DNA of 64,000 bases, taken from Burkholderiales bacterium. GTDB taxonomy: Bacteria > Pseudomonadota > Gammaproteobacteria > Burkholderiales > SG8-41. The notes under the pieces were generated by a model. The model did no database searches and had not been told where the DNA came from. It was given only the letters and a program-made list of their open reading frames with translations. Below are positions 43,576 to 53,944 of the stretch, one piece after another. A program made the translations under genes and the position numbers. Numbering within the stretch: the first letter of the stretch is position 1; every line of letters starts with the position of its first letter. Location of the stretch: contig DATAJS010000009.1 of assembly GCA_036262035.1 (NCBI GenBank), positions 248,001 to 312,000 of the forward strand, in the 5' to 3' direction.

Positions 43576-46524
43576 ATGAAACGCATGTTGTTCAACGCGA
43601 CGCAGGCCGAAGAGCTGCGCGTCGCCATCGTCGACGGTCAGAAGCTGATCGATCTCGACATCGAGTCCTCCGCCAAGGAACAACGCAAGAGCAATATCTA
43701 TAAGGGTGTCATCACCCGCGTCGAGCCCAGCCTCGAGGCTGCGTTCGTCGATTACGGCAGCGAGCGTCACGGCTTCCTCCCGTTCAAGGAGATCGCCCGC
43801 GCCTACTTCCGCGACGGCATCGACGTCGGCCGCGCCCGCATCCAGGACGCGGTGAAGGAAGGCCAGGAAGTCATCGTCCAGGTCGACAAGGACGAGCGCG
43901 GCAACAAGGGCGCCGCGCTGACCACCTTCATCAGCCTCGCCGGCCGCTATCTCGTCCTCATGCCCAACAACCCCCGCGGCGGCGGCGTGTCGCGGCGCGT
44001 CGAAGGCGAGGACCGCAACGAGCTGCGCGACATCATCGACAACCTCGACATCCCGCAGGGGATGAGCGTGATCGGCCGCACCGCGGCGATCGGGCGCTCC
44101 AAGGAAGAGCTCGAGTGGGATCTGAACTACCTGCTCCAGCTCTGGCGCGCGATCGAAGGCGCGGCTCACCAGCAGGGCGGCGCGTTCCTGATCTACCAGG
44201 AATCGAGCCTCGTCATCCGCGCGATCCGCGACTACTTCCACCAGGACATCGGCGAGATCCTGATCGACACCGAGAACGTGTTCGAGCAGGCGCAGCAGTT
44301 CATGGGGCACGTGATGCCGAACAACGTGAACCGCGTGAAGCTCTACAAGGACGACGTTCCGCTGTTCTCGCGCTTCCAGATCGAGCACCAGATCGAATCG
44401 GCGTACTCGCGTGCGGTCAACCTGCCCGCCGGCGGCGCGGTCGTCATCGACCACACCGAGGCGCTGGTTTCGGTCGACGTCAACTCGGCGCGGGCGACCA
44501 AGGGCGCGGACATCGAAGAGACCGCCTTCAGGACCAATCTCGAAGCCGCCGACGAGATCGCGCGCCAGCTCAGGCTGCGCGACCTTGGCGGGCTGATCGT
44601 CATCGACTTCATCGATATGGAGAGCGGGCGCAACCAGCGCGAAGTCGAGAACCGTCTGCGCGACGCGCTCAAGTACGACCGCGCCCGCGTACAGACCGGC
44701 AAGATCTCGCGCTTCGGCTTGCTGGAGCTCTCGCGCCAGCGCCTACGGCCGTCGCTCGGCGAGTCCAGCCACAGCCCCTGCCCGCGCTGCCACGGCACCG
44801 GACACATCCGCGGCACCGAATCCACCGCCCTTCACATCCTGCGCATCATTCAGGAGGAAGGCATGAAGGACAACACCGCCGCGGTGCACGCGCAGGTGCC
44901 GGTCGACGTGGCGACGTTCCTCCTGAACGAAAAGCGTGTCGATCTCCAGCTCATCGAAGCGCGCCACCGCGTGAGCGTCACCCTCATTCCGAACATCCAC
45001 CTCGAGACGCCGAACTACACGGTGCAGCGTCTGCGTCACGACGATCTCAACAATTCCGAGCCGCTGCCCGCGAGCTACGAGATGGTCGAGGCGCCGGCCG
45101 AGGAGAACACGATCGGCGCGACGTCGGCCGAACCCGCGGCGCCGCGGCCGCAAGCCGCGGTGCGCGGCATCACGCCGCAGCAGCCCGCGCCGATCGCGCG
45201 CGAGGCGGCGCCCGAGGCGCCTGCAACGCCGTCGGTTGTGCCCGCCGCGGACGAGGGCATCATCGGCAAGATCTTCGGCTGGTTCAAACAGCGCAAGCCC
45301 GACGCGGCCCCTGCCGCTCCCATGGCGCCGGCCGAAGCCGAACGTCCGGCCGTGCGTCCCGCGCCTCGCGGCCGCCGCGACATGAACCGTTTCCGACCTG
45401 GCGGCGAAGGCGAGCGCGGATCGCAGCGTGAAGGCGGCGGCCGCGGCGAGCGCGGAGAGCGCGGTCAGCGCCAGCGTGGCGAAGGCGCGCTCCAAGGTAG
45501 TGACCAGCGCCGGGATCGCGACGGACAGCGCCGCGGCGGTGAGCGTGGTGAGCGCCAGGAACGCGGTGAGCGCGGCGAGCAGCGTCACGAAGGCCGTCGC
45601 GACGGCCGCGGCCGGCAGCGTCACGGCGAAGGCCGCGCGGCCGAAGGCCAGCAGGCGGACGCGCTCGGCGGCGGACAGCAGCAACGTGAGCCGCGCGAAG
45701 CGCGCGAGCCGCGTGAACAGCGTGAGCCGCGTGAACAGCGTGAGCCGCGCGAAGCACGCGAGCCGCGTGAACAGCGCGAGCCGCGTGAAGCCCGTGAGCC
45801 TCGGGAACAACGCGAGCCGCGCGAGCAGCGCGAACCACATGAGCCGCGAGAAGCTCAGGCGCAAGGTCAGCAGCGCGAGCAAGGCGAAGCGCGTGAAGGC
45901 CGCGAAGGTCGCGGTCGTCGTCGGCGCGGCCGCGGCCGCGGCGGTCACGGCGAGCATCGCGGAGAAGCACCGGCCGGCAGCGAAGGCATGCCGACGCTCG
46001 AGACCGGAAGCGGCGCCGCTGCGCTCGTCGCGGATCTCTCCGACCAAGTGACCGAACCGCAGATCGCCGCGGCAGGCGCAGAGATCAGCGCCGAGGAAAG
46101 CGCGCATCGTGCGTTCCCCACTGCGCCGGTCGCCGAAGCAGCGCCGGTCGCCGAAGCAAACCCGCAGGCGGAAGTCGTGACCGAGCAGGTGCAGACCACC
46201 GCCCCGCTGGCGCCCGCGCCCGCGCCTGAGCCCGTGTTCGAAACGCAGCCGCAGCCCATCGCGCACCCTGCGCCGGTCGAGACCACCGCTCGCGCGCCCG
46301 AGCCCGAGCAACGGCCCGCCGTTCCGTTCGCGCTCAAGCTCGAATGGCCGGCTGACCTCGTGCAGGTCGAGACCGATCCGGGCAAGGCAGCCGCCGCCGC
46401 GGCCCAGCCGCAGCCCGAGCCGCCGCGGCGCATCCCGCGCGCGCGCAAGCCGCTGCCGCCGCCTTCGACCGAGCCGTTGGTCCAGGTGGAAACCCGCCGC
46501 CGCGAGCCCGAGATGCACGCGTAA
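43576..46524 (+). CDS. rne: Ribonuclease E
   Basis: The ATG at 43576 ([20 protein letters not shown]) is the conserved start; an upstream ATG at 43549 is also in frame. It gives 982 residues. The S1 domain covers about 35-125. The catalytic aspartates lie in [13 protein letters not shown] and [12 protein letters not shown]. The zinc-link [12 protein letters not shown] follows near 405. The C-terminal half is the degradosome scaffold: an Arg/Gly/Glu-rich region, a REPRE hexapeptide tract (about 704-758), an [10 protein letters not shown] basic patch and a Pro/Ala-rich tail. It starts mRNA decay and matures rRNA and tRNA. Confidence 0.96.
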   Translation: MKRMLFNATQAEELRVAIVDGQKLIDLDIESSAKEQRKSNIYKGVITRVEPSLEAAFVDYGSERHGFLPFKEIARAYFRDGIDVGRARIQDAVKEGQEVIVQVDKDERGNKGAALTTFISLAGRYLVLMPNNPRGGGVSRRVEGEDRNELRDIIDNLDIPQGMSVIGRTAAIGRSKEELEWDLNYLLQLWRAIEGAAHQQGGAFLIYQESSLVIRAIRDYFHQDIGEILIDTENVFEQAQQFMGHVMPNNVNRVKLYKDDVPLFSRFQIEHQIESAYSRAVNLPAGGAVVIDHTEALVSVDVNSARATKGADIEETAFRTNLEAADEIARQLRLRDLGGLIVIDFIDMESGRNQREVENRLRDALKYDRARVQTGKISRFGLLELSRQRLRPSLGESSHSPCPRCHGTGHIRGTESTALHILRIIQEEGMKDNTAAVHAQVPVDVATFLLNEKRVDLQLIEARHRVSVTLIPNIHLETPNYTVQRLRHDDLNNSEPLPASYEMVEAPAEENTIGATSAEPAAPRPQAAVRGITPQQPAPIAREAAPEAPATPSVVPAADEGIIGKIFGWFKQRKPDAAPAAPMAPAEAERPAVRPAPRGRRDMNRFRPGGEGERGSQREGGGRGERGERGQRQRGEGALQGSDQRRDRDGQRRGGERGERQERGERGEQRHEGRRDGRGRQRHGEGRAAEGQQADALGGGQQQREPREAREPREQREPREQREPREAREPREQREPREAREPREQREPREQREPHEPREAQAQGQQREQGEAREGREGRGRRRRGRGRGGHGEHRGEAPAGSEGMPTLETGSGAAALVADLSDQVTEPQIAAAGAEISAEESAHRAFPTAPVAEAAPVAEANPQAEVVTEQVQTTAPLAPAPAPEPVFETQPQPIAHPAPVETTARAPEPEQRPAVPFALKLEWPADLVQVETDPGKAAAAAAQPQPEPPRRIPRARKPLPPPSTEPLVQVETRRREPEMHA
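45685..45828 (+). repeat. 18-bp tandem repeat coding REPRE(A/Q) in rne
   Basis: Eight consecutive hexapeptides alternate REPREA and REPREQ, followed by a degenerate REPHEP. The 18-nt units differ mostly at third positions and in the A/Q codon, so the tract can expand or contract by slippage or recombination without a frameshift. It lies in the disordered scaffold part of RNase E. Confidence 0.9.
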
Positions 46525-46546
46525 TAGAACGCGCGGGAAAAACAAG

Positions 46547-46578
46547 AACCGGGATGCGTCGCATCCCGGTTTTTTTTA
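46547..46578 (+). terminator. Intrinsic terminator after rne
   Basis: ACCGGGATGC and GCATCCCGGT form a 10-bp stem with a GTC loop, followed by eight T. The T run overlaps the stop codon of the convergent phosphatase gene. Confidence 0.9.
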
Positions 46579-47069
46579 TACGTGAAGCTCCGAGCGCACG
46601 TGGCGCAACAAACCCTGCGCCGCGTCTTCCACGAGATCGAGCACCAGCTCGAACCCCTTCGGACCTCCCGCATAGGGATCGGGGACGTGGCTCGCACCGT
46701 TCGCCCCGAACTCGGTGAAAAGCCTGATCTTGTGCCTGAGCGCGCGCGGCGCGATGCGCTCCAGCGCGCGAACGTTCTCCTCGTCCATCGCCAGCACGTA
46801 ATCGAAGGTCTCGAAATCCTTCGGCGTGACGAGCCGCGCGCGCAGCCTGGTCAGATCGTAGCCGCGCGCCGCCGCCGCTTTGCATGCGCGTGCGTCCGGC
46901 GGAGAACCGACGTGCCACTCGCCGGTGCCCGCAGAATCGATCAGGATGCGGTCCGCGAGGCCCGCATTCTCGACCAGATGGCGAAACACGCCCTCGGCGG
47001 TCGGTGACCGACAGATGTTGCCGAGGCAGACGAACAGAATCCTGACTTGTTTATTCACCGCCTCATCCG

Positions 47070-47073
<4 letters not shown>
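46576..47073 (-). CDS. Low-molecular-weight protein tyrosine phosphatase
   Basis: The 165-residue protein has the P-loop [14 protein letters not shown] (C-x5-R-S) near the N-terminus and the general-acid aspartate in HVPDPYAGG. Family members dephosphorylate phosphotyrosine proteins, in Gram-negatives often BY-kinases of capsule export (Wzb type). Here it is far from the polysaccharide block and coupled to uvrB by an ATGA overlap, so a link with the Wzc-like kinase at 5817 is only possible. Confidence 0.92.
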
Positions 47074-49133
<2,060 letters not shown>

Positions 49134-49216
49134 CGGACAAAGCGGGAGGCTAACAGCGGATTTTCGCATATCGGGCTGCGGCGACGCCACTTCAAGCCCG
49201 GGTTGCCGCGCTGCGA

Positions 49217-49225
49217 TGCTAGAAT
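49217..49225 (+). promoter_or_regulatory. Extended -10 promoter for the aminotransferase gene
   Basis: TGCTAGAAT (TG-n plus TAGAAT) lies 42 bp before the ATG at 49267. TTGCCG is only 11 bp upstream, so the -35 contact is poor, which suits an extended -10 promoter. Confidence 0.5.
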
Positions 49226-49266
49226 GCGGCCTTCAGATTCATGACCTTAGCCGCGAAGACCCCTCC

Positions 49267-50472
49267 ATGAGCTCATCTCTGTTCGCCGGCGTCGAAATGG
49301 CGCCCACCGACCCCATACTCGGCGTCACCGAGGCGTATCACAACGATCCCAACCCCAGCAAAGTCAACCTCGGCGTGGGCGTGTACACCGACGACAACGG
49401 CAAGGTGCCGGTGCTCGAGTGCGTGCGCCGTGCCGAGCTGCAGATGGCGGAGAACGCGGTGCCGCGCAACTACCTCCCCATCGACGGGCTCAAGACCTAC
49501 GACCGCGCGGTGCAGGAAGTGCTCTTCGGCGCCGACAGCGCCGCGGTGCGCGAAGGCCGCATCGTCACGGTGCAGACGATCGGCGGGACCGGGGGTCTGA
49601 AGACCGGCGCCGACCTCCTCCGGCGCGTGAATCCGACCGCGGACGTCTGGATCAGCGATCCGTCGTGGGAAAACCACCGCGCGATCTTCGAGTTCGCCGG
49701 CTATCGCGTGAACACCTATCCGTACTACGACGCCGAGACGCACGGGCTGAAGTTCGACGCGATGCTCGACGCGCTCGACAAGATGCCCGCGGGCTCGGTC
49801 GTGCTGCTGCACGCGTGCTGCCACAACCCGACCGGCGTCGATCTCAAGGATGCGCAGTGGGAACGCGTGATCGAGGTCGTGAACCGCCGCGGACTCGTGC
49901 CTTTCCTCGATCTCGCTTACCAGGGCTTCGCCGACGGCCTCGACGCCGACGCGAGCGCAGTGCGCCGCTTCACCGCCGCGTGCCCGACGCTCGTCGTGTC
50001 GAGCTCGTTCTCGAAGTCGCTGTCGCTCTACGGCGAGCGGGTCGGCGCGTGCCACGTGGTGACGCAGAGCGCCGAAGAAGCCTCGCGCGTGCTGTCGCAG
50101 GTGAAGCGCGTCATCCGCACCAATTACTCCAGCCCCCCCACGCACGGCGGCCAGGCGGTCACGACGGTGCTGACGACCCCGGAGCTGCGCACGCTGTGGG
50201 ACAAGGAGCTCGGGCAGATGCGCGATCGCATCAAGACGATGCGCCGCCAGTTCGTCGAGAAGATCCGTGCGCAGCGCGCCGATTTCGACTTCAGCTTCGT
50301 GATCGAGCAGCGCGGGATGTTCTCCTACTCGGGCCTCAATCGCGAGCAGGTGCGCCGGCTGCGCGAGGAGTATTCGATCTATACCATCGACACCGGCCGC
50401 ATCTGCGTCGCGGCGCTGTCGTCGAAGAACATCGATTACGTGACCAAGGCCGTCGCGAGCGTGCTCGTGTAA
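49267..50472 (+). CDS. Aromatic-amino-acid / aspartate aminotransferase
   Basis: The ATG at 49267 gives 401 residues starting MSSSLFAGVEMAPTDPILG. This is a class I PLP aminotransferase of the AspC/TyrB group. The PLP lysine is in SSSFSKSLSLYGERVGA, with CHNPTGVDL and LDLAYQGFADGL around the cofactor. The usual C-terminal arginine that binds the substrate carboxylate lies in IDTGRICVAAL. Preference for aspartate or aromatic substrates cannot be decided by eye. Confidence 0.92.
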   Translation: MSSSLFAGVEMAPTDPILGVTEAYHNDPNPSKVNLGVGVYTDDNGKVPVLECVRRAELQMAENAVPRNYLPIDGLKTYDRAVQEVLFGADSAAVREGRIVTVQTIGGTGGLKTGADLLRRVNPTADVWISDPSWENHRAIFEFAGYRVNTYPYYDAETHGLKFDAMLDALDKMPAGSVVLLHACCHNPTGVDLKDAQWERVIEVVNRRGLVPFLDLAYQGFADGLDADASAVRRFTAACPTLVVSSSFSKSLSLYGERVGACHVVTQSAEEASRVLSQVKRVIRTNYSSPPTHGGQAVTTVLTTPELRTLWDKELGQMRDRIKTMRRQFVEKIRAQRADFDFSFVIEQRGMFSYSGLNREQVRRLREEYSIYTIDTGRICVAALSSKNIDYVTKAVASVLV

Positions 50473-50477
50473 TTGAC

Positions 50478-50511
50478 GGGGTCTGCCCCCGGCTTTTTGG
50501 GGTCAGACCCC
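50478..50511 (+). terminator. Hairpin between convergent aminotransferase and AsmA-like genes
   Basis: GGGGTCTGCCCC pairs with GGGGTCAGACCCC around a CGGCTTTTT loop, a 12-bp stem with one bulged T. The GGGGTCTG/CAGACCCC ends form an 8-bp inverted repeat. It has no T run at its end, so it may be a repeated palindromic element as well as a terminator. Confidence 0.6.
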
Positions 50512-50527
50512 GGTTTGCTACCGGGCG

Positions 50528-51844
50528 TTACTGCTTCTTCCCGAACAACCCGTTCACCACTTCTCCCACCTTCGCTCCGGCAGCGGTCCCTATGCCCGGC
50601 AGCACCGCTGTGCCCGCCACCGCTCCGGCGATCGCGGCCGCATTCGGCAGGAGCATCGGCGAATCGAGCGTCCCGCTCACCGCCAACGGAATCGATACCG
50701 ATTTGCCGAGCGTCGTCGCGTTCGCGCTGAGCTGACCCGACAGCGCCTTCGAAGGCGAGATCGCGACGTTGCCGCGCGCGGCGAGCGCGCCCGAAGCGAT
50801 GTTCAGATCGGTGAAACGATAGCTGCGGCGCTCGACCGCGAGCTTCCCCGAAAGCCGGTCGAAGCGCGTCTCGCCGCCTCTGGTGTGCTTGCCGAGGCTC
50901 GCCGCGGCCGCCGCGATGTCGAAGCCGTGCAGCACACCGTCGCGCACGGTGAACGGCGACTCGAGCTTCAGCGCGTCGTCGAGCTGTTCGGCGCTCGCCG
51001 CGTGCGCGCTGAAAGCGGGCTTCGCGTCGAGCCGGCCGCTCACCCGCGTATTCGGCGAGAGGATCGCGACGGGCTGCGTGACCTCGATCGCCTGGAGATC
51101 GAGATTGCCTTTGATCGCAATGCCCTTGTCCCATTCGAGCTTCACCGCGCCGGTCGCAGTACCGCCGTAGAGCTTCGCGGTGATCGCCGGCAGGTCGGCG
51201 TCCTCGGCGCGCACCACACCTTTGACCTCGAGCTGATCGAAGACGAACGCGGGCCCCATCGGGGGCGTCCACTTGCGGGCGCTGATCTCGATCCTGTACT
51301 GCTCGCCGTCGGGGATCGCCTTAGCTTCGAGCGCGTTGTCACGCGTCTTCAGCGTCACGAGGCCCTGCTCGCCCGCCCCGCTCACCCGCACGTGGACGTC
51401 GAAGGGACCGAACTTCGAGCGCTCCAGCTTCACGACCGCATTGGAAAGCCGCACGTTCCCGACCCGCACGCTGCCCGCGCCCCTGTCGCCCTGCGACAGC
51501 GCCGCGAGCGCGCCGAGCGACTTCTGCGTGAGCGTGACGTCTTCGAGCTCCACGCTGCGGATGACCTTCTGCGAGCGCAGCAGCGACCACAGGTCGGGCT
51601 TCAGCGTGACCTTCCCGACCTGCACGTCCTCCGCGGTGCCGATCGATATGCCCTCCACCCGCGCGTGCGGCACCGGCAGGAGCGCGGCCTGCAGATTGTC
51701 GATGGACACCGGCTCCCCGACGCGCGCCGACAGCTCTTTCTCCAGTATCGGGATGTAGTCGTTGAGCGTGACGAAGAACGGCACGAGCGCTGCTGCGCAG
51801 ACGAGCGCCAGCAGCACTAGAGCTATGCCCTTTAACCACTTCAT
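50528..51844 (-). CDS. AsmA family protein
   Basis: The 438-residue protein has one N-terminal membrane anchor (WLKGIALVLLALVCAAALV) and then the AsmA pattern LEKELSARVGEPVSIDNLQA and ISIGTAEDVQVGKVTLKPDL. The C-terminal half is the AsmA_2-like beta-rich part. The end (AAIAGAVAGTAVLPGIGTAA) is glycine/alanine rich. AsmA-like proteins form bridge-like structures for phospholipid movement between the membranes. Confidence 0.88.
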   Translation of the reverse strand: MKWLKGIALVLLALVCAAALVPFFVTLNDYIPILEKELSARVGEPVSIDNLQAALLPVPHARVEGISIGTAEDVQVGKVTLKPDLWSLLRSQKVIRSVELEDVTLTQKSLGALAALSQGDRGAGSVRVGNVRLSNAVVKLERSKFGPFDVHVRVSGAGEQGLVTLKTRDNALEAKAIPDGEQYRIEISARKWTPPMGPAFVFDQLEVKGVVRAEDADLPAITAKLYGGTATGAVKLEWDKGIAIKGNLDLQAIEVTQPVAILSPNTRVSGRLDAKPAFSAHAASAEQLDDALKLESPFTVRDGVLHGFDIAAAAASLGKHTRGGETRFDRLSGKLAVERRSYRFTDLNIASGALAARGNVAISPSKALSGQLSANATTLGKSVSIPLAVSGTLDSPMLLPNAAAIAGAVAGTAVLPGIGTAAGAKVGEVVNGLFGKKQ

Positions 51845-51871
51845 AAGCTTGAAGATTTGGCAGGAAGGACG

Positions 51872-51900
51872 TTGACCGGGAGGGAGCGAGCCGGTAATAT
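51872..51900 (+). promoter_or_regulatory. tRNA-Asn promoter
   Basis: TTGACC (51872-51877) and TAATAT (51895-51900) are 17 bp apart. The start near 51907 leaves about 50 nt before the tRNA. Confidence 0.75.
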
Positions 51901-51957
51901 ACGCGCCTTCCTGACGCGGGATACAGCAACAGGTCAGCCCGCGTAAGACTAGGCAAT

Positions 51958-52033
51958 TCCCCGATAGCTCAGTCGGTAGAGCGACGGACTGTTAATCCGC
52001 AGGTCCCTGGTTCGAGCCCAGGTCGGGGAGCCA
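51958..52033 (+). tRNA. tRNA-Asn (GTT)
   Basis: The 76-nt cloverleaf has acceptor pairing TCCCCGA/TCGGGGA, the anticodon GTT at 51991-51993 in CTGTTAA, the T arm CCTGGTTCGAGCCCAGG and an encoded CCA end. Its 3' half is duplicated at 57832, making it a likely integration hotspot. Confidence 0.96.
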
Positions 52034-52304
52034 CTTCACTTCAAGCACTTACGACTCGGCACCCTCTTCCGAGTCTTGCAAATTTCGACGCTTTTTGGCG
52101 ATTTTTTTGCCGACGCGGACTATCGAAGTAGCTCTCGCGTTCGTGCGCTTTGGAATATGCGCAGCGAATCTTCGCTCTGAAAGACTGACGGACAGAGTGA
52201 CCGTCGTTCCCGCGTTCACGGGAGTGCGCCAACTCGCTGTCGCAATGAGTTATTTACCGCACGGTTCGCCGCGCTTGGTATGTAAACGCGAGCGGCTGAG
52301 TTGG
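51985..52304 (+). repeat. Direct repeat copy 1: tRNA-Asn 3' half plus downstream region
   Basis: From the anticodon stem of tRNA-Asn to about 52304 this segment matches 57832-58150 in the same orientation, with scattered substitutions. The shared parts include TTTTTGGCGATTTTTT, GACGCGGACTATCGAAG and GTATGTAAACGCGAGCGGC. The two short frames in it are not thought to be genes. Confidence 0.85.
52053..52075 (+). terminator. Hairpin downstream of tRNA-Asn
   Basis: GACTCGG and CCGAGTC form a 7-bp stem 19 nt after the tRNA, followed within 30 nt by two T runs. In the second repeat copy the stem is GCGCGG/CCGCGC, so the pairing is kept while the bases differ. Confidence 0.6.
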
Positions 52305-52568
52305 AACATTCTCTTCGGCGGCGCAACTGTCGCCCCTGCGCACATGCCAGCCGCTCCTTTGTCGGTCAGGGCTCGGAAGATGAGTACCGGGTGTCCCTGC
52401 CGTCAACCGGCGAGCAGCGCGGCTACACGCGCCTTTCTTGAAAGCGCCGAGCCGAAGACGTGACGTCCTGCGCGACTACCACAGCGATGGACGCCTCACC
52501 CTGAAGCACGACGGCATCGTCGAGCTCCGCGGGCGATGCCATCATGATAAGGCGAGCCATCGGCGCTC

Positions 52569-52625
52569 GCGCTGAAGGGCATCAATCGCCCGATCCCGGC
52601 CTACAAGATTCTGCGCCTGCGCGAC
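52569..52625 (+). pseudogene. Possible C-terminal remnant of a class III adenylate cyclase
   Basis: The frame reads ALKGINRPIPAYKILRLRD, like the LKGI-RPV-AYRVL segment at the end of class III nucleotide cyclase domains. Nothing upstream supports a catalytic domain. A chance match is possible. Confidence 0.3.
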
Positions 52626-52672
52626 CGAAGCAGCAGCACTCCCCTGCCCGACCTTGAGGTCGCTGCGCGCGG

Positions 52673-52686
52673 CGTGAATATTCACG
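52673..52686. repeat. 14-bp palindrome, copy 1
   Basis: CGTGAATATTCACG is perfectly self-complementary. Identical copies lie at 56106 and 58989, all inside the accessory region. Confidence 0.85.
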
Positions 52687-52766
52687 GCGAGCGTGCCAAC
52701 TTGTTCGCCGATGCAATTTGGCGGCAGACCTACGATGGCCCTGAACTCAACCGACATGAGCCCATC

Positions 52767-53102
52767 ATGAAAAATACTCGTCCCGCTTTTGTTTTGGCTC
52801 TAGCCCTTATGTTCCCTACGCTCAACGCTCACGCTGGCGAGATCCCCGGCGGAGCCGTCCGGCCCAGCCATAGCGCCCAGGCGTTCGACGTGCGCGAGTA
52901 CGAGCCGGTCCACTTCTCAGGCGGTAATACGAACGCGTTCTTCGACGGAAGCGAGGACGGCGCCAGCAATACCGCTGCGGGCTTCGACATGCGTGACTAC
53001 GAACCGGTCCATTTTTCCGGCGGGAACAGCAATGCTTTTTTCGATGGCACAGAAAGCGGCGGGACAGATACTCTGGCGAGAAGGCGGAGCTCGGGGCAAT
53101 GA
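52767..53102 (+). CDS. Small secreted protein with two 33-residue repeats, function unknown
   Basis: ATG 52767 gives 111 residues with a clear signal peptide (about 1-23, FVLALALMFPTLNAHA, cleavage after AHA). The mature part is two near-identical 33-residue repeats starting at residues 40 and 73; both contain YEPVHFSGGN followed by NAFFDG. No known domain is recognised. The last residues (LARRRSSGQ) do not continue the repeat, and the gene ends where a relic binding-protein fragment begins, so the original C-terminus may have been lost by rearrangement. The alternative upstream start 52674 overlaps the palindrome and is less likely. Confidence 0.7.
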   Translation: MKNTRPAFVLALALMFPTLNAHAGEIPGGAVRPSHSAQAFDVREYEPVHFSGGNTNAFFDGSEDGASNTAAGFDMRDYEPVHFSGGNSNAFFDGTESGGTDTLARRRSSGQ

Positions 53103-53258
53103 ACAGCGAAGGCATCGACGTATGGCCTCGTACGCTGTGTGCAAGCGCCGAGGATGGCCGACGCGAAACACGCGGCCGGGCTCCTGCGCCTTCGCGATGG
53201 ACGTGACCGCCGCAATCGCGGCTCCGTCGAGCAGGGAAATACGCTCTCTTCGCTTCAT
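53103..53258 (-). pseudogene. 5' fragment of a PF04392-type binding-protein gene
   Basis: From the ATG at 53258 the minus strand encodes MKRRERISLLDGAAIAAVTS and then AKAQEPGRVFRVGH, close to the N-terminus of the intact gene at 59015-60004 (MNRRECISLLGGAAMAAA). After about 45 codons the frame shifts and similarity ends near 53105. Only the signal peptide and first strand remain. Confidence 0.75.
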
Positions 53259-53269
53259 GCTCGCCTGCG

Positions 53270-53405
53270 ACCCGGCGCGTGCGACCAGATCGACACCGGC
53301 GCTGCATAGATGATCGTGGTCGAGGATGCAGCCCGAGCGGTCTCCGCCGGAGCGCGGGCGACAGCGCGACGAAAAGGCCTCAATGCTCGTTGCGATGAAC
53401 GTGCC
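53270..53405 (-). pseudogene. Internal fragment of a SulP transporter gene
   Basis: The plus-strand sequence GCTGCATAGATGATCGTGG and the following CTCCGCCGGAGCGCGGGCGA match 61998-62130 within the intact SulP gene (about codons 39-83), with small indels. It lies directly upstream of the binding-protein fragment on the same strand, reproducing the intact order with about 1.9 kb deleted. Confidence 0.7.
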
Positions 53406-53473
53406 GCGGCGACAACTGGACCGCATTATTCGCTAAGATCAAGCGGGGTTCATGGAAATCGCGGGAGGTTCCG

Positions 53474-53930
53474 ATGCGAAGACGCAGATTCCTGTCGGGC
53501 GCGTGTGCGGCATTGATGGTCCCATTCACGGCGAGAGCGCAGGAGCCGAGCCTGCGCTTCATCGGCTCTCTCAACAGCGCCTCCGAAAGCAACGCGTCCA
53601 CCTCGTCGCCGCGTCCCGCAAGGGACTCTAAGAGAGCGCCTACGTCGAAGATCGGAATGTCGCGGTGGAATACCGACGGGCGGGCGTGAATAGGAGAAGC
53701 TCGCTAGTTCGCGGCCGAGTTCGGGAGCCGTAATGTCGCGGTGATCGTTACTCACGATCCGGCCGCTGCCATCGCGTTGAAAGCGGCCGCGAGCTCGATT
53801 CCCGTGGGGTCTTCACCACCGGTGACGATCCCGAATACCGCGAAGACGCTGGAGTTCGATTCCGCAGTCGGTTCTCGTGCGCGTCGACGAGTTGATCGGA
53901 TGACAACCGCGCGGTATGGGCACAATTAAA
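53474..53930 (+). pseudogene. Degenerate PF04392-type binding-protein gene
   Basis: The first frame encodes MRRRRFLSGACAALMVPFTA, a twin-Arg-like signal peptide, then AQEPSLRFIGSLNSAS, typical of the family. The frame then shifts: RNVAVEYR-like and VIVTHDPAAAIALKAAASS segments appear in other frames before similarity ends near 53850. Stops and frameshifts make it non-functional. An intact paralogue starts 15 bp downstream. Confidence 0.7.
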
Positions 53931-53944
53931 CGGAGGGTGACTGC

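Larger units (their letters stand above)
52305..52766. other. Gene-free accessory stretch with probable gene debris
   Basis: No intact gene is visible. It holds a short cyclase-like remnant near 52569 and the first CGTGAATATTCACG palindrome at 52673. Frames are short and interrupted, as expected for decayed DNA. Confidence 0.5.

Noticed and set aside
45685-45828. Regular repeats in rne considered as a CRISPR array
   Set aside because: The repeats are contiguous 18-bp units without spacers and lie in frame inside a gene.
52041-52232. Minus-strand frame starting MAHSRERG, also present in the second repeat copy (57883-58077)
   Set aside because: The shared part only reflects the nucleotide repeat around a CCCGCG/CGGG hairpin; the rest diverges and stops differ.
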